This document shows positions 51,613 through 59,814 of a DNA stretch of 64,000 nt, in pieces; position 1 is the first letter of the stretch, and the number at the start of each line of letters is the position of its first letter. A program made the translations under genes and the position numbers. The stretch comes from Bradyrhizobium sp. CCGUVB4N (GTDB taxonomy: Bacteria > Pseudomonadota > Alphaproteobacteria > Rhizobiales > Xanthobacteraceae), in the NCBI RefSeq assembly GCF_024199945.1, contig NZ_JANADP010000001.1, positions 5,580,001 through 5,644,000 on the forward strand, given 5' to 3'. The notes below the pieces were generated by a model. The model was not told where the DNA came from, made no database searches, and saw only the letters and a list, made by a program, of their open reading frames with translations.

Positions 51613-51987
51613 TCACTGCCGCATGATGTTGGCGACGCAGAGCAGCACGATCAGCGCCAGGAAGAACAAATCCATATAGGATTTGAGCTCGCCGTCACGG
51701 CGCAGCCGTGCGACATCCATCACTATCTGCTTGCGCCCGCTGGTTCCGCCCGAGCCGTCATTGATCGGCGCCTGCAGGCGCTTGGTCTCGGCTTCCAGCT
51801 TCTCGATCTTCTGGAAGAAGTAGAATGCGCGGAGCGTCGAGGCCGCGCGCATGCCGCTATAGACCAGCACCAGGATCGCGAGGACCGCGCGGTTCTGATA
51901 CTTTTCCATGAAGTTCAGACTGAAATAGACCAGCGCCATGAATGCGAAGTTGGTCAGGAAGCGGTAGACGAAGCTTAGAAAGACCAT
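51613..51987 (-). CDS. Hypothetical membrane protein with coiled-coil segment
   Basis: A 124-aa protein with two or three transmembrane segments: FLTNFAFMALVYFSLNFMEK, AVLAILVLVYSGMRAASTLR and DLFFLALIVLLCVANIMRQ. Between them is a helical stretch with heptad-like Leu/Glu/Lys spacing (FYFFQKIEKLEAETKRLQAP). No family recognised. ATG 51987 is preferred over the start at 52101, which adds a non-family basic stretch. Confidence 0.7.
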   Translation of the reverse strand: MVFLSFVYRFLTNFAFMALVYFSLNFMEKYQNRAVLAILVLVYSGMRAASTLRAFYFFQKIEKLEAETKRLQAPINDGSGGTSGRKQIVMDVARLRRDGELKSYMDLFFLALIVLLCVANIMRQ

Positions 51988-52213
51988 GCTGGCTCCAGCC
52001 CGAGAGAGGTCGTGCGAGGCCCGTCTACGCCGATTTTGTTTCAACAAAGATACCAGCGCCCGCGTGCCGCCGCCTTTTAGCCACGCGCCGCCATAATGCA
52101 AGCGAGAGCGGGGCTGCCCGTCCGCGCAGTCCGCGGCTCGATGGAGATTCGACCGAAGCTACGGTAGACTGCTGCCGCTGCCATATCTGAGGTCTGCGGA
52201 TTGGGGTCTGCCG

Positions 52214-52471
52214 ATGCCGAAGAAGGGAATCACGGGCCACGACGACTGGGTCCTGACCGAGGCGCTCGCAACCGCGCTGGTCGCGCTGGAGCAGCTTGAG
52301 GCCAAGCACCAGCCGAGCGCGCATATGGACGACATCCGCAAGCTGCTCTCGAACGGCAAGGAGCCGTCCGCGGTGAGCCTGCATCTCGCCCAGGCCAAAT
52401 GCCGCCTGTTCCCGGAGACGGATCCGCTCGAGATCTACAAGGAATACGGGATCGGCGAGGAATATGGCTAG
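52214..52471 (+). CDS. Conserved hypothetical protein (85 aa)
   Basis: An 85-aa soluble protein (MPKKGITGHDDWVLTEALAT, ALVALEQLEAKHQPSAHMDD, SAVSLHLAQAKCRLFPETDP). It looks helical, with a short acidic Tyr-containing tail (YKEYGIGEEYG). I recognise no domain. A ggggtctgccg precedes ATG 52214. A hairpin GGCTCAGG/CCTGAGCC at 52529-52549 lies downstream but has no T-run. Confidence 0.65.
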   Translation: MPKKGITGHDDWVLTEALATALVALEQLEAKHQPSAHMDDIRKLLSNGKEPSAVSLHLAQAKCRLFPETDPLEIYKEYGIGEEYG

Positions 52472-52661
52472 CCGCCCATTGAGCGGTGCCATCCAGCGCG
52501 ATTTCAACGAGTTGCCGACGGTCCTTCAGGCTCAGGCTTCACCTGAGCCGCGACCGGCGCCGCCATGCCGCGCGGAGAATCGAATTGAAAGCCTTCAGGA
52601 CCACGATCGCAAAGAGGCAGACCGCTTTCAGCAAGGCGAGCTAGCATGCCAGCTTGCACGG

Positions 52662-52810
52662 CTACTTCGCCGCCGACGTGATATCGCCCGCCGTTCCCGT
52701 TCCGCCTTCCTGTCCATCCGAGCCGAGTGAAAGGATCTCGTACGGATCCTTCGCCCCGGGCCGTCAGGATCCCCGGCCGGCGAACGCGATGGCATTCCAC
52801 CCTTCGCGAT
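52662..52810 (-). pseudogene. gspG-like type II secretion major pseudopilin remnant
   Basis: The last 33 codons (52763 to the TAG at 52662) read RPGAKDPYEILSLGSDGQEG followed by GTGTAGDITSAAK. This is the C-terminal signature of GspG/PulG (SLGxDGQEGG...DI). Just upstream, frame-B codons give GWNAIAF, as in the DPWGxPY stretch, but a TGA at 52764-52766 interrupts, the spacing is four codons too long, and nothing further upstream is recognisable. No other type II secretion gene is nearby. A decayed fragment located 3' of the tRNA-Leu gene. Confidence 0.55.
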
Positions 52811-52943
52811 TCCTGCCCCTTCGGCAGTCCGACCGGCGGCGGCCCTGTGCGCCAAGCCGGTATATCCCTGTGGATAGCCTGTGGAGAGGTCGCGCCAAAG
52901 CGCGCCCTACGGACCGCAAAACTTCAACAATTTCAGGAGAGTG

Positions 52944-53028
52944 TGGTGCGCTCGGAGGGACTCGAACCCCCACGATTTTACTCACTGCCACCTCAAGGCA
53001 GCGCGTCTACCAATTCCGCCACGAGCGC
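52944..53028 (-). tRNA. tRNA-Leu (anticodon GAG)
   Basis: An 85-nt tRNA including encoded CCA. The acceptor GCGCTCG pairs with CGAGCGC. The D-loop reads GGAATTGGTAGACGC, and the anticodon arm CTGCC-TTGAGGT-GGCAG places GAG at positions 34-36, decoding CUC/CUU. A long variable arm (TGAGTAAAATCGTG) and the T-arm GGGGTTCGAGTCCCTC are typical of Leu tRNAs. The gspG-like remnant lies directly downstream. Confidence 0.97.
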
Positions 53029-53169
53029 TTTGGGGATGCCGGCTTAGGGCTTGAGGCCTGCCGGATCAACGGCGCCGATCTAACAAATCCATCAGTGGGG
53101 TACAAGCCTGCAAAGGCCCCGAATTCCACAAGCTTGGCAGGAAAATTCCTGCCCCGCCCCCTATCGGCC

Positions 53170-53424
53170 TTATCTCGTGCCTTGCGTCCGCGGCAGCATC
53201 TGCTTGACCTCGACCGCGATCCGGTTGCGGTCGACCAGCACGACGCCGGAGGCCACGGGCAGATTGTTGGCGAGAACCTTGACCTCGTCGGCCTCGGTTG
53301 CGTCCAGCTCGATGATGGCGCCGCGGGAAAGACGTAATACTTGATGGATGGGCATGGTGGTCGTCCCGAGGACGACCATGAGATCCACGGTGACTTTGTC
53401 GAGAGTAGGCACTGTCAGCACCAC
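53170..53424 (-). CDS. FliN-like C-ring (SpoA) protein, orphan
   Basis: An 84-aa SpoA-domain protein of the FliN/YscQ family (TLDKVTVDLMVVLGTTTMPI, HQVLRLSRGAIIELDATEAD, NNLPVASGVVLVDRNRIAVE). FliN forms the flagellar switch complex. Length fits the bare SpoA domain; no other flagellar gene is near. The start is GTG 53424 or GTG 53412 (PTLDK). It is divergent from lipB. It may be a second copy of FliN or have a non-flagellar role. Confidence 0.83.
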   Translation of the reverse strand: MVLTVPTLDKVTVDLMVVLGTTTMPIHQVLRLSRGAIIELDATEADEVKVLANNLPVASGVVLVDRNRIAVEVKQMLPRTQGTR

Positions 53425-53494
53425 CGCAACTGGAGACTTACGCCAAAGGACTTGGCATTTGCGCCTGCAATCATCACCACGTTATGGTTAGCCA

Positions 53495-54232
53495 ATGGTT
53501 AATTCGCCCCAAAACCCCCGCCAAGAGCTCGATTTGACGTCGTTTTCCGCCGCAGGCGGCGAACCCGTCGAATGGCGAATCTCGGACGCGCCCGTGCCCT
53601 ATCCGGAGGCCGTGGCCGCCATGGAGGCCCGCGTCGCCGCCATTGCGGCGGGCGAGGCACCCGAGCTGGTCTGGCTGCTCGAACACCCCCCGCTCTACAC
53701 GTCCGGAACCTCCGGCAAGGCTTCCGACCTGCTCGATCCCCGATTCCCGACCTTTGCCACCGGGCGCGGCGGCCAGCTCACCTATCACGGCCCGGGCCAG
53801 CGGGTGGCCTACATCATGCTCGACCTCAAGCGGCGCCGGCCGGACGTCCGGGCCTATGTCGCGAGCCTGGAGGAACTGATCCTGAAGACGCTGGCCGCCT
53901 TCAACGTCCGCGGCGAGCGGCGCGAGGATCGGGTCGGCGTCTGGGTGAAGCGGCCCGACAAGGGGCCTGAGCACGAGGACAAGATCGCGGCGATCGGCGT
54001 GCGGCTGAAGCGCTGGGTCTCGTTCCACGGCATCGCCATCAATGTCGAGCCGGAGCTTTCGCATTTCGCCGGCATCGTCCCCTGTGGTGTTGCCGATCCC
54101 CGTTACGGCGTCACCTCACTGGTCGATCTCGGCCAGCTCGTGACGCTGGCCGATGTCGACGTCGCGCTTCGGCAGGCTTTTGAAGAGCTGTTCGGGCCGA
54201 CCCGTGCCCTGCTGCCGGAGGTGGCGGTCTAA
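53495..54232 (+). CDS. lipB: Octanoyl-[acyl-carrier-protein]:protein N-octanoyltransferase (LipB)
   Basis: A 245-aa enzyme that moves octanoate from ACP to lipoyl domains, the first step of lipoate synthesis. Motifs: LLEHPPLYTSGTSGKASDLL, GRGGQLTYHGPGQRVAYIML, KIAAIGVRLKRWVSFHGIAI (catalytic Lys) and FAGIVPCGVADPRYGVTSLV (catalytic Cys). Cytoplasmic. ATG 53495 follows a tggttag stretch. lipA is not in the window. Confidence 0.95.
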   Translation: MVNSPQNPRQELDLTSFSAAGGEPVEWRISDAPVPYPEAVAAMEARVAAIAAGEAPELVWLLEHPPLYTSGTSGKASDLLDPRFPTFATGRGGQLTYHGPGQRVAYIMLDLKRRRPDVRAYVASLEELILKTLAAFNVRGERREDRVGVWVKRPDKGPEHEDKIAAIGVRLKRWVSFHGIAINVEPELSHFAGIVPCGVADPRYGVTSLVDLGQLVTLADVDVALRQAFEELFGPTRALLPEVAV

Positions 54233-54429
54233 CTCATTCCTGTTGGACGCACACCGATCGCGTTCTCGATGAGCGCGAATCGGTTACGCTTGGTTCAGGT
54301 GCCGCCCACACCTCCCCCCTCCGCCGGGAAAGCAGACCTCATGCCGGGCGACTAAACCATCGGACCGACTGTTCGAGCACTGGGCATAAGGAGGGATTGC
54401 GTTATCTGCTCGCAATGGGAGGTTTGACG

Positions 54430-55143
54430 ATGAAATTGTCTGCGCCGATCTATCACCTGAAGCGAAAAGCAAAGCGCCTCTCCCGCGAGGAAGGAATTCC
54501 GCTCCACGACGCGCTTGATCGCGTTGCCACGACGGAAGGGTTTTCCGCCTGGAGCATGCTTGCTGCGAAAGCCGCCGCACTGACGCCTGCCAACAGACTG
54601 TTCCCGCAATTCAGGCCGGGCGATCTGGTGCTGGTCGGCGCGCGCCCTGGTCAGGGCAAGACCTTGATGAGCCTCGAACTCGCCGTGGAGGCCATGAAGT
54701 CCGGTCATCGCGCCGCGTTCTTCTCGCTCGAATACACCGAGAAAGACGTGCTGGACCGCTTGCGTGCGATCGGCGTGGAGCCGGCGGAGTTCGACAAGCT
54801 CTTCGAGGTCGATTGCTCCGACGCCATCAGCGCCGACTACATCGTCAAGCAAATGGCCACGGTCCCCCGCGGGACGGTCGTGGTGATCGATTATCTGCAA
54901 CTGCTCGACCAGCGGCGGGAAAACCCCGATCTGACCGTTCAGGTGCGCGCGCTCAAATCCTTCGCGCAAGACAGGGGGCTGATCGTCGTCTTCATCTCCC
55001 AGATCGATCGATCCTATGATCCTTCGATCAAGCCCTGCCCCGATCTCGGCGATGTCAGACTGCCGAACCCGCTGGATCTAGGGTTGTTCGACAAGACGTG
55101 CTTCCTGAACAATTCCGAGGTTCAGTTCCGCGCGGCAAGCTGA
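54430..55143 (+). CDS. DnaB-like RecA-fold ATPase, orphan
   Basis: A 237-aa protein. Residues 1-55 form a basic helical N-domain (YHLKRKAKRLSREEGIPLHD, ALDRVATTEGFSAWSMLAAK). The ATPase core has Walker A GARPGQGKT in VLVGARPGQGKTLMSLELAV, the DnaB-like AAFFSLEYTEKDVLDRLRAI, Walker B GTVVVIDYLQLLDQRRENPD and sensor IVVFISQIDRSYDPSIKPCP. This resembles the C-terminal motor domain of DnaB/RadA-type helicases without the DnaB N-domain. Single gene with strong GGGAGG Shine-Dalgarno before ATG 54430. Function unknown; no phage genes near. Confidence 0.8.
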   Translation: MKLSAPIYHLKRKAKRLSREEGIPLHDALDRVATTEGFSAWSMLAAKAAALTPANRLFPQFRPGDLVLVGARPGQGKTLMSLELAVEAMKSGHRAAFFSLEYTEKDVLDRLRAIGVEPAEFDKLFEVDCSDAISADYIVKQMATVPRGTVVVIDYLQLLDQRRENPDLTVQVRALKSFAQDRGLIVVFISQIDRSYDPSIKPCPDLGDVRLPNPLDLGLFDKTCFLNNSEVQFRAAS

Positions 55144-55187
55144 CAAGAAATGCCGCGGGTGAGATCCCTCACCCGCGGCTCGCAGCC

Positions 55188-55610
55188 TCACGCCGCCTTC
55201 AAGGAAACCTCGAGCTTTCCGGCGATGTAGCGGCGCTCCTGGGTCAGGCCGCCGAAGCCGTAGGCATCGCCCTTGACCTCGTCGACGTGCAGGTAGGTCT
55301 CGGGATGCAGCGGGCCAAGAATCTCGGCCATGCGCTTGAACATTGCGGCGAGATAGGCGGCCTTCTCGTCCTTGGTGTTGGTGCCTTCGGTGATGTGGAT
55401 GTCGATCCAGTAGCTCGCGAGCTTCTCGTCGGCGAGCGACTTGCCGCCGGCGAACCAGTCACCCGGATCGACCGACTTCACGATGATGGCGGTGACCTTG
55501 GGATCCTTGTGCAGGATCTTTGCGGTGAGCTCGGACACGGCGCTCGCGATGTCGGCCTTCAGCGACGGCGACTGGCGGGACGAAGTATAGGACACGGTGA
55601 TCAGGGGCAT
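55188..55610 (-). CDS. Tautomerase family protein
   Basis: A 140-aa tautomerase-superfamily enzyme. Pro follows the start Met (MPLITVSYTSSRQSPSLKAD), the usual N-terminal base. YLHVDEVKGDAYGFGGLTQ and WFAGGKSLADEKLASYWIDI follow the fold. It is twice the length of 4-oxalocrotonate tautomerase, so it is a long-form member. ATG 55610 has TGAGGAGAAC upstream. It is divergent from a LysR gene that may regulate it. Confidence 0.87.
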   Translation of the reverse strand: MPLITVSYTSSRQSPSLKADIASAVSELTAKILHKDPKVTAIIVKSVDPGDWFAGGKSLADEKLASYWIDIHITEGTNTKDEKAAYLAAMFKRMAEILGPLHPETYLHVDEVKGDAYGFGGLTQERRYIAGKLEVSLKAA

Positions 55611-55721
55611 TGTCGTTCTCCTCAAGAAGCTGCGCTGTTTGCGCGGCGTTAGTGAGAAGCTAGACCTTGCCTCATCATTTTGGTATCTTATCTATTCTGA
55701 TACCAGTGATAAACATTCATA

Positions 55722-56573
55722 ATGACAGCCACACTCGACATTGCGACCGTCCAGGCCTTCCTGCTGGTCGCCGACCTCCAGAGCTTTACCCGCGCCGCCG
55801 AGGCACTCGGCACGACGCAGGCGGCCGTCAGCCTCAAGCTGCAACGGCTCGAGACCTTGCTGGGCAAGCGTCTCGTCGAACGCTCGCCGCGTGCCGTCCG
55901 CCTCACCGCCGAGGGCGCGACATTCCTCGATCGCGCCCGCGCGCTGATGGCGGCGCATGACCGTGCGCTCTCGGGCGAGGCACCGGCCGCGCAATCGCTC
56001 TCGCTCGGCATCTCCGATCATGCCGCCGGCCCGGAGCTCGTGCCGCTACTCGAACGGCTGCATGCGATGTCATCGAACCTGACGCTGGCCGTCACCATCG
56101 GCTTCTCGCGCGAGATGCAGGACGCCTATGACGCGGGCGAGCTCGACGCGGTGATCGTCCGCCAGGAAGGCAGCCGCCGCGGCGGCGAAAAACTCACCGA
56201 GGACGAGTTCGGCTGGTTCGCATCGCGACGCTTCGCGCTACCGAAGGGCGAAGCGCTGCCACTTGCGACGCTCGCCCCGCCCTGCGGTGTCCGCGCCGTC
56301 GCTGTGCGCGCGCTCGACAAGGCCGGCATTGCCTGGCGCGAGCGCTTTGTCGGCGGCGGCGTGACAGCGGTGGTCGCGGCCGCGATCGCGGGACTTGCGA
56401 TCGCGCCGCTAGCGCGCCGGATTGCGCCTCCTGGGCTCATCGACATCGGGCCTGCGCACAAGCTGCCAAAACTCGGCAGCTCCAAGGTGATGCTGCATTC
56501 GAAGGTCAGCGATCCGGCAAAACTGGCGGCTCTTCGTGCGGTAGCGGCGACGTTCCGGAGCGCAGCGACTTAA
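55722..56573 (+). CDS. LysR family transcriptional regulator
   Basis: A 283-aa LysR. The N-terminal helix-turn-helix is clear (LLVADLQSFTRAAEALGTTQ, AAVSLKLQRLETLLGKRLVE). The C-terminal effector domain covers about 85-280 (LSLGISDHAAGPELVPLLER, VIVRQEGSRRGGEKLTEDEF). Divergent from the tautomerase gene with a 110-bp shared region containing the inverted TATCTTATCTATTCTGATA-like sequence, a plausible operator. Converges with the gene at 56570 (4-bp overlap). Confidence 0.92.
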   Translation: MTATLDIATVQAFLLVADLQSFTRAAEALGTTQAAVSLKLQRLETLLGKRLVERSPRAVRLTAEGATFLDRARALMAAHDRALSGEAPAAQSLSLGISDHAAGPELVPLLERLHAMSSNLTLAVTIGFSREMQDAYDAGELDAVIVRQEGSRRGGEKLTEDEFGWFASRRFALPKGEALPLATLAPPCGVRAVAVRALDKAGIAWRERFVGGGVTAVVAAAIAGLAIAPLARRIAPPGLIDIGPAHKLPKLGSSKVMLHSKVSDPAKLAALRAVAATFRSAAT

Positions 56574-56980
56574 TGCCTCGACCCTCCACGCTCTTCGCCG
56601 GCGTATCGGCCTGCGATGGACCAATAGACCGTTCCGGCGATTGCCCCCACCACGACAAACAAAGCACTCAGCTGGGGGAGGATTCGAAATATAAGCGCGC
56701 CGCTCATCGCTCCAATCGCGGCACCACCTGAGATATAGAACAGCCTCGAGCGTACTCGCAGAGCTTCAGCGAAACTGATCAAGAGCGCGGCAGGAAGCCC
56801 TGTGAACAAACACACGAGAACGAGGGTGAACGGGAACCCCACAACCATGGAAGGAACAGCGCTTAGGGATTGCTCCAACCAGAGCCGGACTGCGAGCATA
56901 ACCGAGTCCAATGCAAAAGTTGCCGTCAAGCATCCACGAAACCAGCCGCTCGTAACGCGGGGACATGCAGCGCAGGCCAT
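56570..56980 (-). CDS. Hypothetical membrane protein
   Basis: A 136-aa protein with four hydrophobic segments (FRGCLTATFALDSVMLAVRL, SMVVGFPFTLVLVCLFTGLP, LFYISGGAAIGAMSGALIFR, LSALFVVVGAIAGTVYWSIA). The N-terminus has Cys in MACAACPRVT. No family recognised. Codon usage is less GC-biased than neighbours (several cat, aac, tga-rich stretches), suggesting more recent acquisition or weak constraint. Confidence 0.6.
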   Translation of the reverse strand: MACAACPRVTSGWFRGCLTATFALDSVMLAVRLWLEQSLSAVPSMVVGFPFTLVLVCLFTGLPAALLISFAEALRVRSRLFYISGGAAIGAMSGALIFRILPQLSALFVVVGAIAGTVYWSIAGRYAGEERGGSRH

Positions 56981-56989
56981 GACGTCACC

Positions 56990-58426
56990 TCACAGGATCG
57001 CCTCGAACGCGCTGCGCAGTGTCTCGTGCCGAAACACAAAGCCGCGGCTCAGCGCCTTGTTCGGCAGCACGCGCTGACCGCCGAGCAGGAGCTCGTCGGC
57101 AAAGCCGCCACCGATCCGGCGCAGCAGGCCGCCGGGAATGCGGAACACCGCGGGCCGGTGCAAACGGCGACCGAGTTCTTCCGTGAACTTTGCGTTGGTG
57201 ACGGGGATCGGCGCGGTGGCGTTGACGGGACCGGCGAGATCGGGCGTTGCCATCACATAGGCGATCAGCCTGATCAGATCGTCGCGCTCGATCCAGGACA
57301 TCCACTGCCGCCCGGTGCCGAGCGGACCACCAAGCCCGAACTCGAACGGCGTCAGCATGCGCGTGATGAAACCGCCTTCCGTGCCCAGTACGAGGCCGAT
57401 GCGCAAATTGACCACGCGCACGCCGAACTCTTCCGCCGGCCGCGCCGCACTCTCCCAGGCTGCGCACAGCTCGTGGCTGAAGCAGGCGTGAGATTTCGCC
57501 GACTCCGTCAGCACCTGGTCGGCCCACAGGCCGTACCAGCCGATCGCGGAGCCGCTGACGAGCACCTCGGGCTTGCGCTCGAGCCGCGCTATCAGTTTTA
57601 CGACCTCACCGGTCATGTCGACGCGTGAGCCGATGATCTTCGCGCGCTTCGCCTCGGTCCACAGGCCGTTGCCGATCGGCTCGCCGGCGAGATTGACGAT
57701 GGCGTCGATTGGCGTGTCCGCGGCAAGCTGATTGAGGCTGGTGATCAGCGTCACCGGGGGCGGCAGCATCTCGGCCTTGGCGGGGTTGCGGATCAGCGCG
57801 ATGACGTGATGCCCTGCCCCACTGAGACTCGCCGCGAGGCGGCTGCCGATGAACCCGGTGGCGCCGGTGATCAGCACGGTCTTGCGGCCGGAGATCTTCT
57901 CAACGAGTCCTTGCGCGGGCACGCTCTTCATCCGGCCGAGCCGACGCATCGCGGCAAAATCCCTGACGCCGCAGAGCGCTGCACCAACTGCGCAGGCAGT
58001 CGCGGCGAAGCTGAGCAAGCCCTGATGCACGACCTTCACGCCGAACGGCTGCATCGCCCAATCGATCAGCACGGGCAGCAACAGCACCAGGATAGCCCCG
58101 TAATTGATCGCAAGCAGCGTGTGATTGATCCGTTCGCTCGGCGGCAGTTTCCGGCTCAGATCCTCCTCGACGAAATCCATCAGCGTGATGACGATCTCGG
58201 CAACGAGGACCGCGACGATCGCCAGCGCCAGCACGCCGTAGACCTCGAGCCACCCGAGCAGCAGGAACAACAGCGCGTAGAGCATGTTGCGGATGCCGTG
58301 CAGCTTCAGCTCGAAGCGCTGCGACGGACGCCAGGCGAGGCGCTCGGTGAATTCGTGGTGATAGAAGGTGTCGAACACACCCATCACGATCTGGATGGCG
58401 ATGAGCGTCCACAAGAGCGGGGTCAT
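56990..58426 (-). CDS. TIGR01777 family oxidoreductase with N-terminal membrane domain
   Basis: A 478-aa protein. Residues 1-165 hold about four transmembrane helices (TPLLWTLIAIQIVMGVFDTF, NMLYALLFLLLGWLEVYGVL, LALAIVAVLVAEIVITLMDF, LLAINYGAILVLLLPVLIDW). Residues 180-478 are an extended-SDR domain: NAD(P)-binding GATGFIGSRLAASLSGAGHH, VNLAGEPIGNGLWTEAKRAK and WMSWIERDDLIRLIAYVMAT. TIGR01777 members are sugar-epimerase-like proteins of unknown function. ATG 58426 overlaps the stop of the DUF4166 gene by 4 bp (ATGA). Confidence 0.87.
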   Translation of the reverse strand: MTPLLWTLIAIQIVMGVFDTFYHHEFTERLAWRPSQRFELKLHGIRNMLYALLFLLLGWLEVYGVLALAIVAVLVAEIVITLMDFVEEDLSRKLPPSERINHTLLAINYGAILVLLLPVLIDWAMQPFGVKVVHQGLLSFAATACAVGAALCGVRDFAAMRRLGRMKSVPAQGLVEKISGRKTVLITGATGFIGSRLAASLSGAGHHVIALIRNPAKAEMLPPPVTLITSLNQLAADTPIDAIVNLAGEPIGNGLWTEAKRAKIIGSRVDMTGEVVKLIARLERKPEVLVSGSAIGWYGLWADQVLTESAKSHACFSHELCAAWESAARPAEEFGVRVVNLRIGLVLGTEGGFITRMLTPFEFGLGGPLGTGRQWMSWIERDDLIRLIAYVMATPDLAGPVNATAPIPVTNAKFTEELGRRLHRPAVFRIPGGLLRRIGGGFADELLLGGQRVLPNKALSRGFVFRHETLRSAFEAIL

Positions 58427-59088
58427 GACACGGCCTCCCTGAACACGGCGGACTGGTGGATCAGCGCGCCGTAACGCGGATGAATGACATCGAGGGTGAA
58501 GCGGAATGCGCCCTCGCCGAGATCGGAATGCGTCACCGTGAGGTTGCCCGGCGTGAGCCATTGCGGCAGCGGAATCCACAGACTTCCGAGCTGCAGTCCA
58601 TAAGCAGCGCTGCGGAAAGTCAGCGCCTCGCCTTCAACCGCGATACGCAGCGCCATCGAGACGCCGAAGCCGACATATTCCTCGAGCCCGGTCGGGCCGG
58701 CGAAACGCTTGGCGGAATGGATCACCTGCGGAAAGCCGCGCTTGCGCGCGCAAATGCGGGTCCAGGTCTGGCCGCCGGTTGCGCCATCCTCGGTCACGGT
58801 CACGATCATCGGCACGCCGGTGTCGCGGCCGGTCGGCAATGGCCCGCCGATCAGGCGCGCGGCCTGCGCAAACCACCAGCCGATGTCGCTGAAGGAGACC
58901 TCGTCGACGACCCCGACATAGACCACGCTGTCGCCGTCAGCGACGCGCTTGGAAAAGCGCCGCCAGGTTGCGAGCGGCAGCCGGCCCCAATCCTCATCCG
59001 ACAACAGCGCGCGGAAACGGCGGTCGTCGAGCAGTTTGATGTGAGCGGAGGGAGTTGCGTTGGAGCCTGATAATCTCGCCGACGTCAT
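58423..59088 (-). CDS. DUF4166 domain protein
   Basis: A 221-aa soluble protein of the DUF4166 family (LATWRRFSKRVADGDSVVYV, WWFAQAARLIGGPLPTGRDT, GPTGLEEYVGFGVSMALRIA, LWIPLPQWLTPGNLTVTHSD). This domain often follows or is fused to TIGR01777 oxidoreductases; here it is translationally coupled to one (ATGA overlap). Probably works with the membrane-anchored oxidoreductase on a shared ligand. Function unknown. ATG 59088 with GAGGAGGGTG Shine-Dalgarno. Confidence 0.85.
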   Translation of the reverse strand: MTSARLSGSNATPSAHIKLLDDRRFRALLSDEDWGRLPLATWRRFSKRVADGDSVVYVGVVDEVSFSDIGWWFAQAARLIGGPLPTGRDTGVPMIVTVTEDGATGGQTWTRICARKRGFPQVIHSAKRFAGPTGLEEYVGFGVSMALRIAVEGEALTFRSAAYGLQLGSLWIPLPQWLTPGNLTVTHSDLGEGAFRFTLDVIHPRYGALIHQSAVFREAVS

Positions 59089-59104
59089 CACACCCTCCTC
59101 GAAA

Positions 59105-59662
59105 CTATTTGGCCTTGCCCAGCGGCAGCAGGTTGGCGATCTTCTCGCCAAGCCGCATCAGAGCGACCAGCCGCGGCCGCGGCACTTTCAGCATCTGCAT
59201 GAACCAGTGGTCGGCGAGCTCGGTGAAGGCGAGCATCTCCTTCAGCCGTTTGCTCGCGACCGGATTGATGGTTGGATCGTCGGCAGCATCGGTCACGCAG
59301 GCCCGCAGCGCCGTGATCGCCGGATCGAGCTCCCGCTCCTTGCGCCGCGCCGCAATCCTCGCCGCAACCTCCCAGATGTCGGTCTCGGCCTCGTAATGAT
59401 CGCGGCGGTCGCCGAGGATCGGCACCCGCCGGATCAGGTTCCAGGCGAGCAACTCCTTCAGCGAATTGGAGACGTTGGAGCGCGCCATGCCGAGCGTTTC
59501 GGCGATGTCCTCGGCCGTCATCGGCGCTTCGGCGAGATAGAGCAGCCCGTGGATCTGGCTGACCGAGCGGTTGACGCCCCACTGATCCCCCATGTCGCCC
59601 CAATGCAGGATGAAGCGCTCGACGGCGGCTGGGAGTTTCTTCTTTCCGGTTGTTTCTGTCAT
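59105..59662 (-). CDS. GbsR/MarR family transcriptional regulator
   Basis: A 185-aa regulator with winged helix-turn-helix: RSVSQIHGLLYLAEAPMTAE, DIAETLGMARSNVSNSLKEL, RRVPILGDRRDHYEAETDIW. The GbsR group controls osmolyte and membrane genes. It heads the DUF4166-TIGR01777 operon (16 bp gap), so it probably regulates that operon. ATG 59662 is preferred; the frame is open to 59725. Confidence 0.88.
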   Translation of the reverse strand: MTETTGKKKLPAAVERFILHWGDMGDQWGVNRSVSQIHGLLYLAEAPMTAEDIAETLGMARSNVSNSLKELLAWNLIRRVPILGDRRDHYEAETDIWEVAARIAARRKERELDPAITALRACVTDAADDPTINPVASKRLKEMLAFTELADHWFMQMLKVPRPRLVALMRLGEKIANLLPLGKAK

Positions 59663-59764
59663 AACAGAAATATCTGACGAATGCGATTGCGTGTCAAGTG
59701 CCGGACGACGGCTTGCAACGTGCATACCGGTGGTCGTATTTGCCTAAAAAACATCCGAGCAACG

Positions 59765-59789
59765 GGAACCAAACGCCTTCTGGAGCGTT
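59765..59789 (+). promoter_or_regulatory. EcfG (general stress response) promoter of the hybrid histidine kinase
   Basis: GGAAC at 59765-59769 and CGTT at 59786-59789, with an exact 16-bp spacer, match the EcfG consensus GGAAC-N16-17-CGTT of Rhizobiales. The start of transcription is expected near 59796, 19 bases before the kinase ATG at 59815. This also argues against the more distant start at 59698. Confidence 0.75.
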
Positions 59790-59814
59790 TGCACCCGTTA
59801 AGGCGGGGTCCGGA

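Noticed and set aside
52464..52730. Plus-strand ORF of 88 aa after the 85-aa gene
   Set aside because: Arg-rich with no family features, and it overlaps the gspG-like remnant on the other strand.
59698..59814. Upstream in-frame start of the hybrid kinase
   Set aside because: The EcfG promoter at 59765-59789 lies inside this stretch, so translation from 59698 is unlikely.
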